From the NCBI GenBank assembly GCA_035578175.1, contig JAQMRL010000012.1:19898671-19962670 (forward strand): 64,000 nt of DNA. The letters run 5' to 3'. The stretch comes from Catonia carolina. Lineage: Eukaryota > Arthropoda > Insecta > Hemiptera > Achilidae. The notes below the pieces were generated by a model. That model ran no database searches. It saw nothing but the letters and a program-made list of their open reading frames with translations, and was not told the DNA's origin. The stretch's first letter is position 1, and every line of letters starts with the position of its first letter. This document shows, in pieces, positions 11,388 through 22,637 of the stretch. A program made the translations under genes and the position numbers.

Positions 11388-11472
11388 GGTTAACGAAAAA
11401 CTAAATTTCTAAGTTAACTTAAGTTTAAGTTGAATTTTATTCGCCAATAACTTCTGAGTTGATGTTAATTTA
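11388..11472. repeat. 85-bp direct repeat, copy 2
   Basis: Second copy of 10852-10936. The 451 bases between the copies are the 3' part of family B plus about 90 bases of unassigned sequence. Either the segment is a small duplicated element, or a 536-bp block once expanded in tandem. Confidence 0.85.
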
Positions 11473-12045
11473 AAAAAAAAAAATTAATTATTTAATTACT
11501 TACAAAAACCCTCTGGTGTACTTTTTTGTAAATGAAAATTTGTTTTGAAAATTTTTGCACTTAAATTTCAGCCGAATTTGTTCTGCAAATTTTGCTTCAA
11601 AACGAATAATACACACACACTTACATTGTTCTATACTTTACTTTTTGGCTTGAAGTGGATCCGGATACAAAAATGTCTGCACAGTCACAACGCTTTATCA
11701 CTATGATATTTTTATTGAATGGAAAGAAATTAATAGAACTGAACAGAAAAGCTGATACAAATAATAGGTTTATCATTTCCTAGGCTTGTCATAAACCAAA
11801 GACATATTTATCGAATGAATAAGATGCATTCGATCTGAGAAAAATATTTCAGTAATTTATATAAATTTCTTATTGTATATTTCCTTGATAGTGCAAACTT
11901 AAGTTAGTAAGTATGTACTAAAATGAAAGGAAGGGCACGAATTGGATAATTAATTTAACTCAGAGTTAATATTTAGGCTCTTCAATTTTCATTTTTCGTA
12001 TCCCATACTCCCTTTTTGGAGTCTTCTAAATGCGCTTAATACAAA
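11473..12045. other. unassigned AT-rich sequence
   Basis: It begins with an A-rich run and contains a short (CA)n at about 11610. Nothing is recognised on either strand. Confidence 0.5.
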
Positions 12046-13110
12046 AAAATTCTGGTGTAAAACAGTCACGCGACTTTCTCTTGCCACTGTCAACCACATA
12101 AATTAGTACGTGTAATCGTGAGTAAACAATGTAATATGAAAAACATAATTTAAATTTAATCATAAGTGATTGATGCAATACAAAAATTAACCTCTTTTTG
12201 GCTGAAAAATACGGAAAATCACTCACTCATTGACGCTAAGCTCTGTAGAAGAAAATGCTTAAATCAAAAGTTGTAATATGTTTAAATTTCCTATAACATT
12301 AATATACACACTTGTCGTAAAGTGCATACTAAGGTTGCAATCGTACAAAATCACAATTTTCTTTACAAATTTTGATGAAAAAGGTACAGAAAATTCACTA
12401 ATTGACGCTAAACTAAACGTTTTATAAAAAACGCTTAATTAAAAGTTGTAGCTTTTTTGAAGTTCTACAACTTTTTTTATACACTTTTACAGTAAAATGC
12501 AAATTAAACATGCAATCTTAAAAGAAAACATTATTATTTACCACGAGAGCACAGCCCTCCAAAAATTTCAACAGACATGCCTCTTATTATACCATGTTAA
12601 GCACAAAAAGAGTAGAAAATGAGCCGATTTGAACAAAAGTCCGTAGGAGTCGTTTTTGAGAAAATTTCATTAATAAACTACTACTTCTGATTGACTGATT
12701 TTGATGAAAATATTCGTGTCGATCCACTTATAGTAACCTAACTTCGTAAAATGTCAGCCGCATTGGCGTAGTTGGTAACGTGCTCGCCTCTCATCATGCG
12801 GTCTTGGGTTCGAATCCCATTCAGGTACGACATATTTTCATACGTTACAAAAAAATCATTTCATCCTTCACCGTCTGCATTAGCAGTAATTACAGAACAG
12901 TTGGACGTTAAATCAAAAAAAAGCCTTCGTATGATATGTCGTTCTTGAGATATTTACAAGCACACACACACAAACACATACAACTAATCATTAAAATCAT
13001 GTATTTTGGGGTTAAGGGGGCCTGAAACCGTGTATTTCCGATGAAACTCAATTTCAAAATATCGACATGAAAACGATACTTTTTCGTTATATTTTGTACA
13101 GGACAAGAAA
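12046..13110 (-). mobile_element. family A, near-full copy, split by a SINE
   Basis: The plus strand starts with the reversed 3' end (ttctggtgtaaaacagtcac, gactttctcttgcc). It carries both internal repeat units, the ttttgatgaaaatattcgtg block and the 5' block (cgacatgaaaacgatacttt), and ends at gtacaggacaagaaa. The SINE at 12754-12923 interrupts the cttcgtacgatgtt segment of the family sequence. Confidence 0.8.
12754..12923 (+). mobile_element. tRNA-derived SINE S1 inserted in family A
   Basis: A box (cattggcgtagttggtaacg), B box (gggttcgaatcccattcag), then the S1 body (catccttcaccgtctgcatt, agcagtaattacagaacagt, tggacgttaaatc) and an A tail. The flanks acttcgtaaaatg and ccttcgtatgatatg look like a decayed target-site duplication of the family A sequence. 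The acceptor ends do not pair, so it is not a tRNA gene. Confidence 0.8.
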
Positions 13111-13209
13111 TAACATAAAAGCTTACAGCTGTAAAGTCTTCTTTAAAACTGTAATTTTTAAACAGAAATTACTGATTAGTAGGAAAAATGTTAATTATAA
13201 TAGTTTACC

Positions 13210-13530
13210 ACCAGGTTGGTCTAATGGTAAAGTCGTCGCCGTGAGTTAGTTATTTAATAGTTGACGTACGGACACGAAGGTTTCGTGGTTCAAATCCTTG
13301 TAAAAATAAGAACTTTTATATGGATTTGAATAATAGACAGTGGTTACCGGTATACTTTAATGGTTGGGGTTAAATTAACCATACTTTATCAGGAATCAGC
13401 CTGAGTCTGTATAAGACTGTACCTCTCTATAAGTTATACATTTATCACCTCATCTCACTGAGTCATGGGGTTGTTTATTGTTCTGAAATTGAACAGATTG
13501 CAACGTACACACTAAAGACTAAAAATTGTT
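13210..13530 (+). mobile_element. tRNA-derived SINE S2
   Basis: The A box is ggttggtctaatggtaaagt and the B box ggttcaaatcc. The body is shared with 51668 (plus), 39688 (minus) and 35514 (minus): cagtggttaccggt, ctttaatggttggggtt, tcactgagtcatggggttg, ttgaacagattgcaac. It ends in an (ATT)n tail at about 13530-13557. Confidence 0.8.
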
Positions 13531-13965
13531 ATTATTATTATTATTATTATTATTTTAAAAATATAATTGCTATGAGATTGCAGTGCATTCTGGTGGAGAA
13601 ATGTCTCAGCGATATTGGTTCTTTATTTATTATACGTTGCATAACGAGTTATATGTACCATACGTTAACGACATCATTCCTCAATCTTACACACGTTTTA
13701 AAAGGAAATTTCCGCAAACGAGAACCGAATAATACAAAACCTTACATGTTACTTTTACCCAGTAATTCCCCACGATGATTTCATAGAAGATGGAGTAGAA
13801 ATATTATGTAAAAAAATTGAAAAAATTTACCTCTGCGTGTCTTACTACTGAGTACCGTTCTCCCTTAAGTTGTTCACGTCGTATTTTCAACCACCACAAA
13901 AATCAATCCTTAAATTTATTAGTTGTAAGTACATACAGTTTTAAATAACTTTAATAAAGTAAACA
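13531..13965. other. (ATT)n tract then unassigned sequence
   Basis: The (ATT)n run at about 13530-13557 is probably the tail of the S2 SINE. A 68-codon open frame at 13572 has no recognisable domain. Confidence 0.5.
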
Positions 13966-14578
13966 ATAAAAAGTCTGATGTAAAACACACGAATTTCTCT
14001 AACCAATGTAAATAATAAACTATGTTAACCTACGTTTAATCATGAGTAAAAAAAGTAAGATGCAAAAACAACCTAATTTTAAGCACGAGTGAATGACGCA
14101 ATATGAAAATCAAATTACGTTCCAGTTCATAATACGTAAAAAAAAAAATTGACGCTAAACTCTGTAGAAAAAAATTCTTGAACTAAAAGTTGTAGGGTTT
14201 TTAATTTCCTATAATTTTAATTATTTATACACTTTTGTTGTGAAATGCATACTACGGCCACAGTATAAATAAATCCCATTTTTTACCGATTCTGATCGCA
14301 CGAATAAACTACTATTTTCGGTTAACCGATTTTGATGAAAATTTTCATGTTGGATTCCCTAGTGGTAACTAACTTTAAGTCCCAAGTTTCAACTTCGTAC
14401 TTTCGTACTCCGTTCTTGAGATATTTTTTCACACAGACACAGATCTATCACAATAAACATGGTTTATTGGTTCAGGGGACCTGAAAACGTATATATCCGG
14501 TAAACACTCTATTTCGAAAAATCGACATTAAAACAATACTTTCCTTCCCTACATACATTCATATAAAGCAAGAGAACA
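13966..14578 (-). mobile_element. family A, internally deleted copy
   Basis: Reversed 3' end (agtctgatgtaaaacacacg), one internal unit, then the 5' blocks to catataaagcaagagaac. It is shorter than 14971-15870 because one internal repeat unit is absent. Confidence 0.75.
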
Positions 14579-14970
14579 AAAATAAATTGTGTTCAATGTT
14601 TGATTTAATTTTTCACTGAGATATATTTTTTAAAGAAAATTACCTATTTATTTTCATTCCATTTGTTTTTTCAAAAATGCTGTTAAAATTTTTGATTTTT
14701 GTACTGTATTGTTTAATTTCAGAATTAGAAATCGAGGTTAAAAAACTTGAATTTGGATAAAATAATGATGGGTAATTATAAATCTGCACGTGGAATACTT
14801 AATTCAAGTGGGGGGTGATACTGAACTAGCCAAAATATTCTTAAATTTTAAATATAATATGAATACGAGAAAAATTTACAAATTTAGATTTTCTATGCAT
14901 AAGGGAAACGTACTACAGATTTTCGTTACCATATTTTTCACTGAATTCTATAAAAACGCGAGAACTTAAT
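14579..14970. repeat. duplicated flank, unit 1
   Basis: It aligns in order with 15871-16275: ttgtgttcaatgtttgattt, tttattttcattcca, acgagaaaaatttacaaatt, ttttcactgaattctataaa and cgcgagaacttaataataaa all have counterparts. By eye about a quarter of bases differ and there are indels. Confidence 0.7.
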
Positions 14971-15870
14971 AATAAAAAGTCTGGTGTGAAACACTCATCC
15001 GACTTTTTCTTGTCAATATAAATAATATGAAAAACAACCTAATTTTAATTATGAGTGAATGACGCTAAATGAAAATCAACCTCTGTAGTACCCACTTAAC
15101 AATACAGAAAATTACAAATTGACGCTACAACTCTGTAGAAAAAAATGCTAGAAATAAAAGTTTTGTATTTCTTTATTTCCTATAACTTTAATCATACACA
15201 CATTTGTCGTACAATTCAAACTAAGACCACAATATTGAGACCCCATTTTTCCGATTTTGATGGAAAAAAAACAGTAAATCATTAATTGTTGCTAAACTAA
15301 ACGTTGTAGAAAACAATGTTTAAAATAAAAGTTGTAGGGCTAGGTTTTGTAATTTTCTACAACTTTCATTACATACATTTGTGCTCTAAAATGCAGATTA
15401 AGACCGCAATGTTAAAAAAAAAAAAAAAAAAAATTTTAATACAAGAGCACAGACTTCCTAAGAATTTCAGCAGACATTGTAACCTTATTACCCATGTCGC
15501 TTATCCTATCTTGTAGAATATAAAACATTTAATAAATGTACAGAATTTTTTTTTTTAAATCGTAGGATTCGTTTTTAAGGAAATTTCAAATAAGTTAAAA
15601 ATCGCGCAATTGAGCTACTACTTTCGATTGACCGATTTTGATGAAATTTTTTTCAGATCTCTTTGTGGTGCCTAAATGTTCCATGTTTCAATTTTGTACA
15701 CTATTCAGTTCCTGAAATATTTTATTTACACACAGGCCAATTGCTAAAAACATGTTTGTTTGGTTAAGGGGACCTGAAAACTTGTATTTCTGGTGACAAT
15801 TCTATTTTGAAAAATCTATATGAAAACAATACTTTTCCTTCTTTTCTTTTTAATACAGGAAAAAGAAAAA
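14971..15870 (-). mobile_element. family A, full-length-type copy
   Basis: Runs from agtctggtgtgaaacactca (reversed 3' hairpin) through both internal units and the 5' blocks to about 15870. An A-run of about 18 at 15414-15431 lies between the internal unit and the atttcagcagacatt block. Confidence 0.8.
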
Positions 15871-16275
15871 ATTAAATTATGTTCAATATTTGATTTAATT
15901 ATTCAGTGGGATTTATTTTTTTAGGAAAATTTTTTATTTATTTTCATTCAATTTAGTTTTTTGAAAAATTTTGAAAACTTGTTGATTGTTATAAGGTATT
16001 GTTTAATTTTAAAAAAAGGATCAACGTCAAAAGAAATTGAATAATCGGTACAGCAAATTTGCACGTGGAAAATTCATTAAAATGAGAAATTAACCGGAAT
16101 CACTCCAGATCAGACCGAACTCAGCAAAAAATTCTTAACTTTTAAATAAATAGATACGAGAAAAATTTACAAATTTAGGTTTTTTAAACATAAGAGAAAA
16201 GGTACCAAAGATTTATCGCTGTCGCTATTTTTTTCACTGAATTCTTTAAAAACGCGGGAAATTAATAATAAAAAA
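15871..16275. repeat. duplicated flank, unit 2
   Basis: Counterpart of 14579-14970. With the family A copies it forms a tandem pair of about 1.0 kb and 1.3 kb (13966-14970 and 14971-16275). Confidence 0.7.
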
Positions 16276-16620
16276 CTGAAAAATAAATTCGTATTTTTTT
16301 ATATTAAAAAACAATAAAAAATCTTACCTTTACGTTATATGTCCAGTCAATCATAATTAAGGTACAAGTGATTCGAATAAAAGTTAAAAAACTTGTGGCA
16401 CAAATGAAGTGGCGGTCAGGTTATATACCGCGCCACCTAGACAGGAATCCCTCTTTATTTTTATGTGACGTCATCAATAACAGTCAATGTAACAAGCTAG
16501 TGGATGGTTTGGTAGTTACTATGAACAGAGGAGTTACTTGTTATGTTTGAACTGACCTTCTCAAATACTCATGCTGTAATAGTCATGTTCATAATTAACC
16601 GGGTGTGTAAAAAATATCAG
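16276..16620. other. unassigned sequence
   Basis: A less AT-rich patch at about 16396-16500 (gtggcggtcaggttatatac, cgcgccacctagacagg) stands out. The 60-codon frame across it has no recognisable domain. Confidence 0.4.
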
Positions 16621-16624
16621 AAAA

Positions 16625-16912
16625 CTTTTAATTATTATATAATGTATTGATCATGAAATCTTATTGAAGATATTAGAGTCAGTAGGTGTTAGGAATGTAC
16701 AATTTAAACGTTTTTAAATCTTATCTTAATGTTAGAATAAAGTGTGTGGAGCTAACTAGAGTTGTTGGGAGTAAAATTACAAAAGTTTTATCGGGAACCT
16801 TTGAATTCAAAGTTGGTGTTCCCCACAAGAATCAATTTTTGGACCCATTTCTTTCTATTGCGCATAAATAGAATACCAGAACGTTTACCTAATTTTCGTT
16901 TTGTCTTTATTA
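16625..16912 (+). pseudogene. LINE RT fragment (palm region), decayed
   Basis: After an upstream frame reading LLKILESVGVRN, a shifted frame gives FKSYLNVRIKCVEL, then SGTFEFKVGVPHKNQFLDPF. This matches the order FxSYLxxRxQxV then SGVPQGSxLGPLLF of jockey/CR1-type reverse transcriptases. The PQGS core is altered to PHKN and the following LFxxxIND and catalytic FADD are absent, so it cannot be active. Confidence 0.6.
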
Positions 16913-16934
16913 AGTAACAACTACAACTATATAT

Positions 16935-18110
16935 TGTTTTTTCTTATATAAGGCCAATTTCAGATCACATTAGGTGACTTTAGACGTTTCTGGAAGCTCT
17001 TTTTGCAGCCCACATTCTCAGCATTCGCTCATTGTAGGCTTTTCTTCTTTCTTCTTTCTTCTGTTCACCCGGTGTTCTGTTTTTTTTCTTAATGGAAGCC
17101 CTTTAAGTCCGTAATTAGTTGTCTGAATTTGGTTCACTTTACTTAGTTTTCTCAACATCCTTTCTGACTTCTTTCAACCATTTATCTAACACATTAGGTC
17201 TATTGTTTGGTGTCTTAAAAATTTGTTTTGTCAACCAGTTGTCATCCATTTTATATTGGTATCCGTAAAATGTGTATTTTCTTTTACTCGTTTTCATTAA
17301 TCTTTCATTTTTCTTGTACAGTTCTCCTCAAAATCGTAAGTTAGTATCGTCCGCCTACTATCTTCGGAACCATTATCTTACGGAGGATCTTTCTCTTAAA
17401 TTTACCTGCTTCTCTTAGACCAGCCTTCCCGGTCATTCTAAAGCACTCACTTACGTACAGACACACTGATTTTGTCACAGTACTAAGATTTCTTATCTCA
17501 GCTTGTCTTGAGAGTGCTTTCTTTTTATACGAGTGGTGTGTTTCTCGAAGTGCCCCAGCCATCTTTTCTCGTCTGTTGTTTGCTTCTTTTTTACTGGTCT
17601 TTGATTATATTATCTGGTCTTTGCATTAGCTGGTCTTTGATTGTATATTATTGGTATATGATTGTCCCCGAGGTTCTTGAAGCTATCAACTTCCCCAATT
17701 TTTTCGTATTGTGTCTTTAAGTGACGCGGGGTTGTTTTGATCTTCATTATGTATTTAGTTTTCTCTAAGAAAATTTTTTATCTGCTTTTTCTTCTTGTTC
17801 TTGTAACACGTTGATTTGTTCTATAGCTGTTTCCGTGTTCCTAGAAACGATTGCTAGGTCATCTACAAAAACAAGAAAATTGTTTATCTTCAGGCCGTTC
17901 TTCGATCCTCCAATGTGTACTTGGTTTAACAATCCTTTATTGGCAAGTTCCATTTCCCATTCCTGAATAACTTTCTCCAGCACACAGTTAAAAAGAACCG
18001 ATGACAGCCCATCTCCCTGCCTAACTTTTGAGGGAAATAGGCCTATGGAAGTGGTTTTAAAATTCTCAAAAAACCAAATTAAATGAATAGTGGGAGCAAA
18101 CCACCTGTTC
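16935..18110 (-). pseudogene. LINE family L2x ORF2, RT palm to C-terminus, decayed
   Basis: Read on the minus strand: a VRQGDGLSSVLFN-like segment near 18030, then LEKVIQEWEMELANKGLL and NFLVFVDDLAIVSRN (RT motif C, with FADD changed to FVDD) at 17765-17983. At 17341-17562 follows AGALRETHHSYKKKALSRQ, SVCLYVSECFRMTGKAGLRE and FKRKILRKIMVPKIVGGRY. The C-terminal tail, with many stops, reaches about 16935. The two catalytic Asp of motif C remain, but frameshifts and stops break the gene. It is the longest L2x copy in the window. Confidence 0.8.
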
Positions 18111-18758
18111 TCATGTAGACAATTATTTAAGGAAATTCAATTAATTACAATTTATTTTTAGTGTATTTGAAGCATATAATGTTTGAAGCTCTCCTGGTCA
18201 ATGTTTTCGCACAGTTTTTCTTGACTACTCCATGTATGTGCAAGCTAGTCTATTTTTCGTTATCTGTGCGGTAGCAGCAATACCTTGCCATTTCCTATCC
18301 TAAAATTTTTGTTGGTCATAAGAAGGATATTATTTTTAGTTGCAACAAAATTTATTTATTGTATTATTTTTTTAACACCCAGTATTTAAAAACCTATGAA
18401 AATAGTGAGCATTCTCTGTTTGTGGTCTGCTACTAAAATTAATCGATACTTATGTTGTTTCAATTATTGATTTAGTCTTTCTTTTTTACTTTTTTTGTTG
18501 ACAATGAAATAACTGTAGTATGTACATGTTATTGCATAAATTTCTGTAATTTTTCTTCATTTTACAAATAACATTCCCGGCAAACTCCAATGTTTTTGCA
18601 ACAGTTTTAAAAGTTTTTTTTTTAATTTTTCTTTATTTTATCTACAAATTTACAGTGCTAACAACTTTTATGAGAAGAAAATAAATATAAATTGACAATA
18701 TGGCTTGGAAAAACTACATCATAGATATCCGAAAGAACTTTAAAAATGGACTTAACTA
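18111..18758. other. unassigned AT-rich sequence
   Basis: T-rich with short direct repeats. No supported frame and no element end recognised. Confidence 0.5.
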
Positions 18759-19680
18759 TAAAAATCTGGTGTGAAACACTCACACTACTTTCTCTTTCAA
18801 ATTGAGATAACGAACAACGTAACCTGTGTTTAACATGAGTAAACTATGAAAATTTTACATAATGTTAATCTTAGTTTATGTTTTTATATTTTTAGTTATT
18901 GAATTTTAGTATATGACGTAAAATGAAAATTAACCTCTGTTCAACTTAAAAATACGGAAAATCACTAATTGACGCTAAACTAGGCTCTGCAATAAAAAAT
19001 GCTAAGAAATAATAGTTTCAATTTTTTTCCTACAACGAGAATTTTAATAATTTCAGAAAATAATTTTAATTTTCAAAAAAAATACAGAATATCACTAATT
19101 GATGCTAAACTAAATGTTGCGATGTACAAAAAAAATGTTTCAAAAAAAAGTTGTAAGTTTTAAATGTTCTACAACTCTAATTACACTTTTACCCTAGAAA
19201 GCATTTTAAGGCCTCAATCATAAATAAACCACTTTTTCCTTTGAGAGCACAGGGCTCCTGAAAATTTCAGCAGACATGGCACTTACCCTATCATATAGAG
19301 CATAAGAAAATGTAGTTAATGAAGCAATTTTTTTAAAAAAATCGTAGGACCGTTTTTGAGAAAATGGCAATAAAGTAAAAAAATTGTACGAATAAACTAC
19401 TGCTTCCGATTGACCAATTTTGATGAAAATGTTCGTGTTGCGTCCCATAGTTGGGGTATCTAACTTAAATTCCAAGATTCAGCTTCATACTATATTCCTT
19501 TCTGAAATAGGTATTTTGTTTACACACACTCAGACCAATCACTAAAAAACATGATATTTGGGTTCAGGGAGTCAAAAATGTGTATATCCGGTGTAAACTC
19601 GATTTCGAAAAATCGACATGTAAACAATAGCCTACTTTCTCGGGCCCTATATATTCATATAGGGCAGGAGAAAGTAAAAA
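18759..19680 (-). mobile_element. family A, full-length-type copy
   Basis: Starts aaaatctggtgtgaaacact (reversed hairpin end) and ends ttcatatagggcaggagaaa with gtaaaaa. It has both internal units and the cgattgaccaattttgatga block. Its 5' end faces the 5' end of the next copy (19711), about 30 bases away. Confidence 0.8.
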
Positions 19681-20065
19681 TATGACAGTGAAATTATATA
19701 GGTTATAATTATTTCTTTCATTGCCTTTTTATGAGTATATAGGGAAAGAAAGTATTGTTTTCATGTCAATTTTTCCAAATTCAGTTTTCGCCGGAAATAA
19801 ACACATTCAGGGCCACTGAACCCAACAACATGTTTTAACCGAAAGATCTGTGTTTGAACAAAAATCTCAAGAACGCAATAGCGTACGAAGCTGAAACGTG
19901 AAACTTAATTTAGGTACTACAAGGAAACACAATATAAACATTTTCATCAAAGTTAGTCAACAGGAAGTTGTAGTTAATTTTTTACTTGTTTGCAAATTTC
20001 TAAAAAACGGCTGATAAGATATTCTTCAGAATTGCCTTATTTACTACATTTTTTATGCTGCACAA

Positions 20066-20886
20066 CATCGGTTCTTAACCTGGAGTTTACAAACCCCTAG
20101 AGGTTTGCAATGGGTCGCTAGGGGGTTCGTAGAAAGAAAATTTGTAATAAAGGATTTGTAAAACGAATAACTTTTAACTAAACAGAAAGTACCTACACGA
20201 GTAAAAAGTTTTGACAAGCAGATTCAAAATCTTTTTTCTGAAAAGAATTTTCAATCAGCACAGTTAGATATTGCACAAAAAACTTCTGATTGAAATTGCT
20301 ACTGACAGTGCATTGAACTCAGCTTTTAAGACAAAACCTCTTTTGGTTGGATCTCAACAGTGAATATGAACGTCTGTTTGGCCTGGCAATGAAGGTTTCG
20401 TTTCCTTTTCCATCCACTGTATTGACGGAAAGAGCTTTTTCATCCTACGCTTTCATAGATATCAAATACAGCAACAAGTTGGGTACTGCCCCAGATATGA
20501 GACTCCACTTGGCTTCTTTTGGGCCCAACTTCAAAAAACTGTGTGCAGCAAAGCAAGAACAGGACTCCCATTAATGTGCAAGTAAAAGAAGTGACAAAAG
20601 CGTTTATAATTTTTATAAGTCGACTTTTTTATACAAATAACAAAACTGATGGACAAGTTGAATTTTAAAATATTTTTAGTTAAAAAGTTGTTTTTATTGG
20701 GATTGTATTGCTAAAACGTAATTACAAAATATAGTAGCTAAGTTACTCATACTATTTTAATTTCCTTTTATTGTAACCCCAAATTTGATTTTATATTGCC
20801 TCTAGACTAGAATCTAATCCAGGGGTACAAATATGAAGATAAATTTGGCAAGGGGTACGCAACTGAAAAGTGGTTGAGAACCACTT
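20066..20886 (+). mobile_element. hAT-superfamily DNA transposon, internally deleted, with 8-bp target duplication
   Basis: Ends are catcggttcttaacc (left) and ggttgagaaccactt (right): imperfect inverted repeats of the CAGNGGTTCTCAACC type known from hAT elements. They are flanked by ctgcacaa (20058-20065) and ctgtacaa (20887-20894), an 8-bp duplication with one mismatch. At 821 bp it is far shorter than an autonomous hAT (usually 2.5-4 kb). It keeps only the end of the transposase gene. Confidence 0.85.
20347..20577 (+). pseudogene. hAT transposase C-terminal dimerisation region, fragment
   Basis: The frame reads VSFPFPSTVLTERAFSSYAF, DIKYSNKLGTAPDMRLHLAS and FGPNFKKLCAAKQEQDSH, then a stop. 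The order 'xFPTTYxCExxFSxxxxIKTKxRNRLxxxDLRxxLS' is the hAT C-terminal fold as in ZBED5/FAM200-like proteins. The BED finger and the catalytic domain are missing, so this is a relic within the deleted element. The ATG-initiated look of the segment is accidental. Confidence 0.8.
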
Positions 20887-21169
20887 CTGTACAAGATAGG
20901 GTAAGCAGCGTGTTTGCTGAATTTCTTTGGGGAGGTTGTGCATTCGCGATAAAAACAAATAGTGTTTTTAAGATCGCAGCCTTAATATGAATTTAAGGGC
21001 AAAATTGTACATAAGTTAATTAATGTTTTATGAAATTAAAAGAACCTACCACTTTAATATCAAATATTTTTTTCTACTGAAAAAAGAAAATTAAATTAAA
21101 TATTAAAAGAATTAATTTACATTATCAAATTAACAAGTTATGCAGGAAAATTTAAATATAAATCAAATG

Positions 21170-21305
21170 GTGGTGAAAATGAAATTAGGCATTGTACTGT
21201 ACTATAATGGTGGGTTTTAACTTGTTCAAATTTTTAGACTCTAGCGTGGAATCAAACTCGAAACCTTCCACTTTGTAGTCTAACCACTACGCCAAGGAGG
21301 CGGCC
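21170..21305 (-). mobile_element. tRNA-derived SINE head
   Basis: On the minus strand the A box is ttggcgtagtggttagacta and the B box ggtttcgagtttgattcc. The body to about 21170 does not match S1 or S2. The acceptor ends do not pair. Confidence 0.6.
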
Positions 21306-21904
21306 AAACACAAAATAATTTTAGTAAAATTATTTAAATAACATAAGATAGGTCATTGACATTAATTATATTTCCTTATCCGAAAATAAAAGAAACAATA
21401 AAAAACCCAATTTATTTACGCTAATATAATAAAAAATCATACACAAATACAATAATACATATATTAAAACAATTAAATAAAAAATAATAATATTTACAAT
21501 GTTTATATTTATTTTTTATAGTTTTATTATATTATTTATTTGTGTTGCGGTCGGCTGGTTTTGATTTAAATGAAGGACTTAATAAGAATTCTTCATACGT
21601 TTGAAAAGTCGTAGTTTTATGGTTAAGCGCATAAAGAGTGTTTTACGGTGGACTGGGTAACCATTGGACCGTTCCTTCAATTGGCATTGAAGATTTAAAC
21701 TCACTCTTCTATTCCTGTATGGGTATTCTAATGAATTAATATATTATATCATAATTATAGAATTAATTTTTTATGTTTTTGTTCGTTATTAAGAAGTAAT
21801 AAGTTACCGGTGCATTTTCTTTGTAGTATAAAAATGCAAAAGTCGTACTTGATTTATTGTCTCACTGATTCATTCGTCAATAATTTTCTAACTTCCCGAT
21901 CATA
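21306..21904. other. unassigned, very AT-rich sequence
   Basis: 21410-21540 is a low-complexity A/T stretch. Nothing is recognised. Confidence 0.5.
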
Positions 21905-22290
21905 TACTCTTTTTTCCTTCTCCTCCTCATCTTCACTCTCCCCTCTCGTCATCCGTTCCTTCTCCCTCCGCCCTTCCCGCCTTCACCCTCTCATGTGTTA
22001 TTTTTTCTTTTATCTCCTCCTTCCTCCTCCTTCTCCTCTTCCTCTCTTGGTCCTTCTTCTGCTCTCCCGTTTGTTTCTTCATCTACACCCCTCTTCTTCT
22101 TCTTTTCCTCCGTCTCTTTCTCCCTCGTCCTGTCTTTTTTTCCTTCTCCTCCTCCTCCTGCCCCTTCTCTTCTACCACCTCTCCATCCTTCTTCTACTCC
22201 TTTTCTTCCTCATCCTTCTACTCCTCCACCGTCTTCTTCTTCTCCTTTTCCTTCTTCTCTGTCTCCTACTCTTTCTTCTTCTTCTTCTTC
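21905..22290. repeat. polypyrimidine tract (TTC/TCC-rich), ~385 bp
   Basis: Almost uninterrupted C/T on the plus strand, built from cttctcctc-type words. Long open frames across it encode only Leu/Ser/Pro/Phe low-complexity protein and are artefacts. It ends where an S1 SINE begins. Confidence 0.9.
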
Positions 22291-22421
22291 TTCCACGCCG
22301 GGGTTTTGGGTTCGATTCCCGGTCAGATCTGGCATTTTTTCATCACTCATTTTCATCTATCATCCTTCTCAGTCTGCATTAGCAGAAATTGCAAAACAGT
22401 CGGACGTTAAACAAAAAAAAT
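22291..22421 (+). mobile_element. tRNA-derived SINE S1, 5' truncated
   Basis: B box (gggttcgattcccggtcag), then tctggcattttttcatcact, catccttctcagtctgcatt, agcagaaattgcaaaacagt, cggacgttaaac and an A run that passes straight into a TTC-rich tail. Confidence 0.8.
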
Positions 22422-22465
22422 TCTTCTTCTTCTCCTTCAACTCCTTTTCCTTCTCCTTCTTCTTT

Positions 22466-22637
22466 TTTCCATGGTATATTGGTTAGCGCACCTGGTTTCT
22501 ATGCCAGGGGCACCAGATTCGATTCAAAGTCAAATGTTCGGTCAGGCATTTTTTCATTACTCATTTTCGTTCATCACCCTTCATCATCTGCATTAGCATT
22601 ATCATGCAAAACAGCCAGATGTAACATCAAAAAAATG
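22466..22637 (+). mobile_element. tRNA-derived SINE S1
   Basis: A box (atggtatattggttagcgca), a degenerate B box (agattcgattc), an extra repeat of gtcaaatgttcggtcagg, then the S1 body (catcacccttcatcatctgc) and aaaaaaatg. A pyrimidine-rich stretch precedes and follows it. Confidence 0.75.

Larger units (their letters stand above)
19711..21053 (+). mobile_element. family A copy split by a hAT element
   Basis: The 5' part (tgagtatatagggaaagaaa, gtattgttttcatgtcaatt) continues to ttttatgctgcacaa at 20065. The family sequence resumes at tacaagatagggtaagc (20890) and fades out near 21053, lacking the 3' hairpin. Confidence 0.75.
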
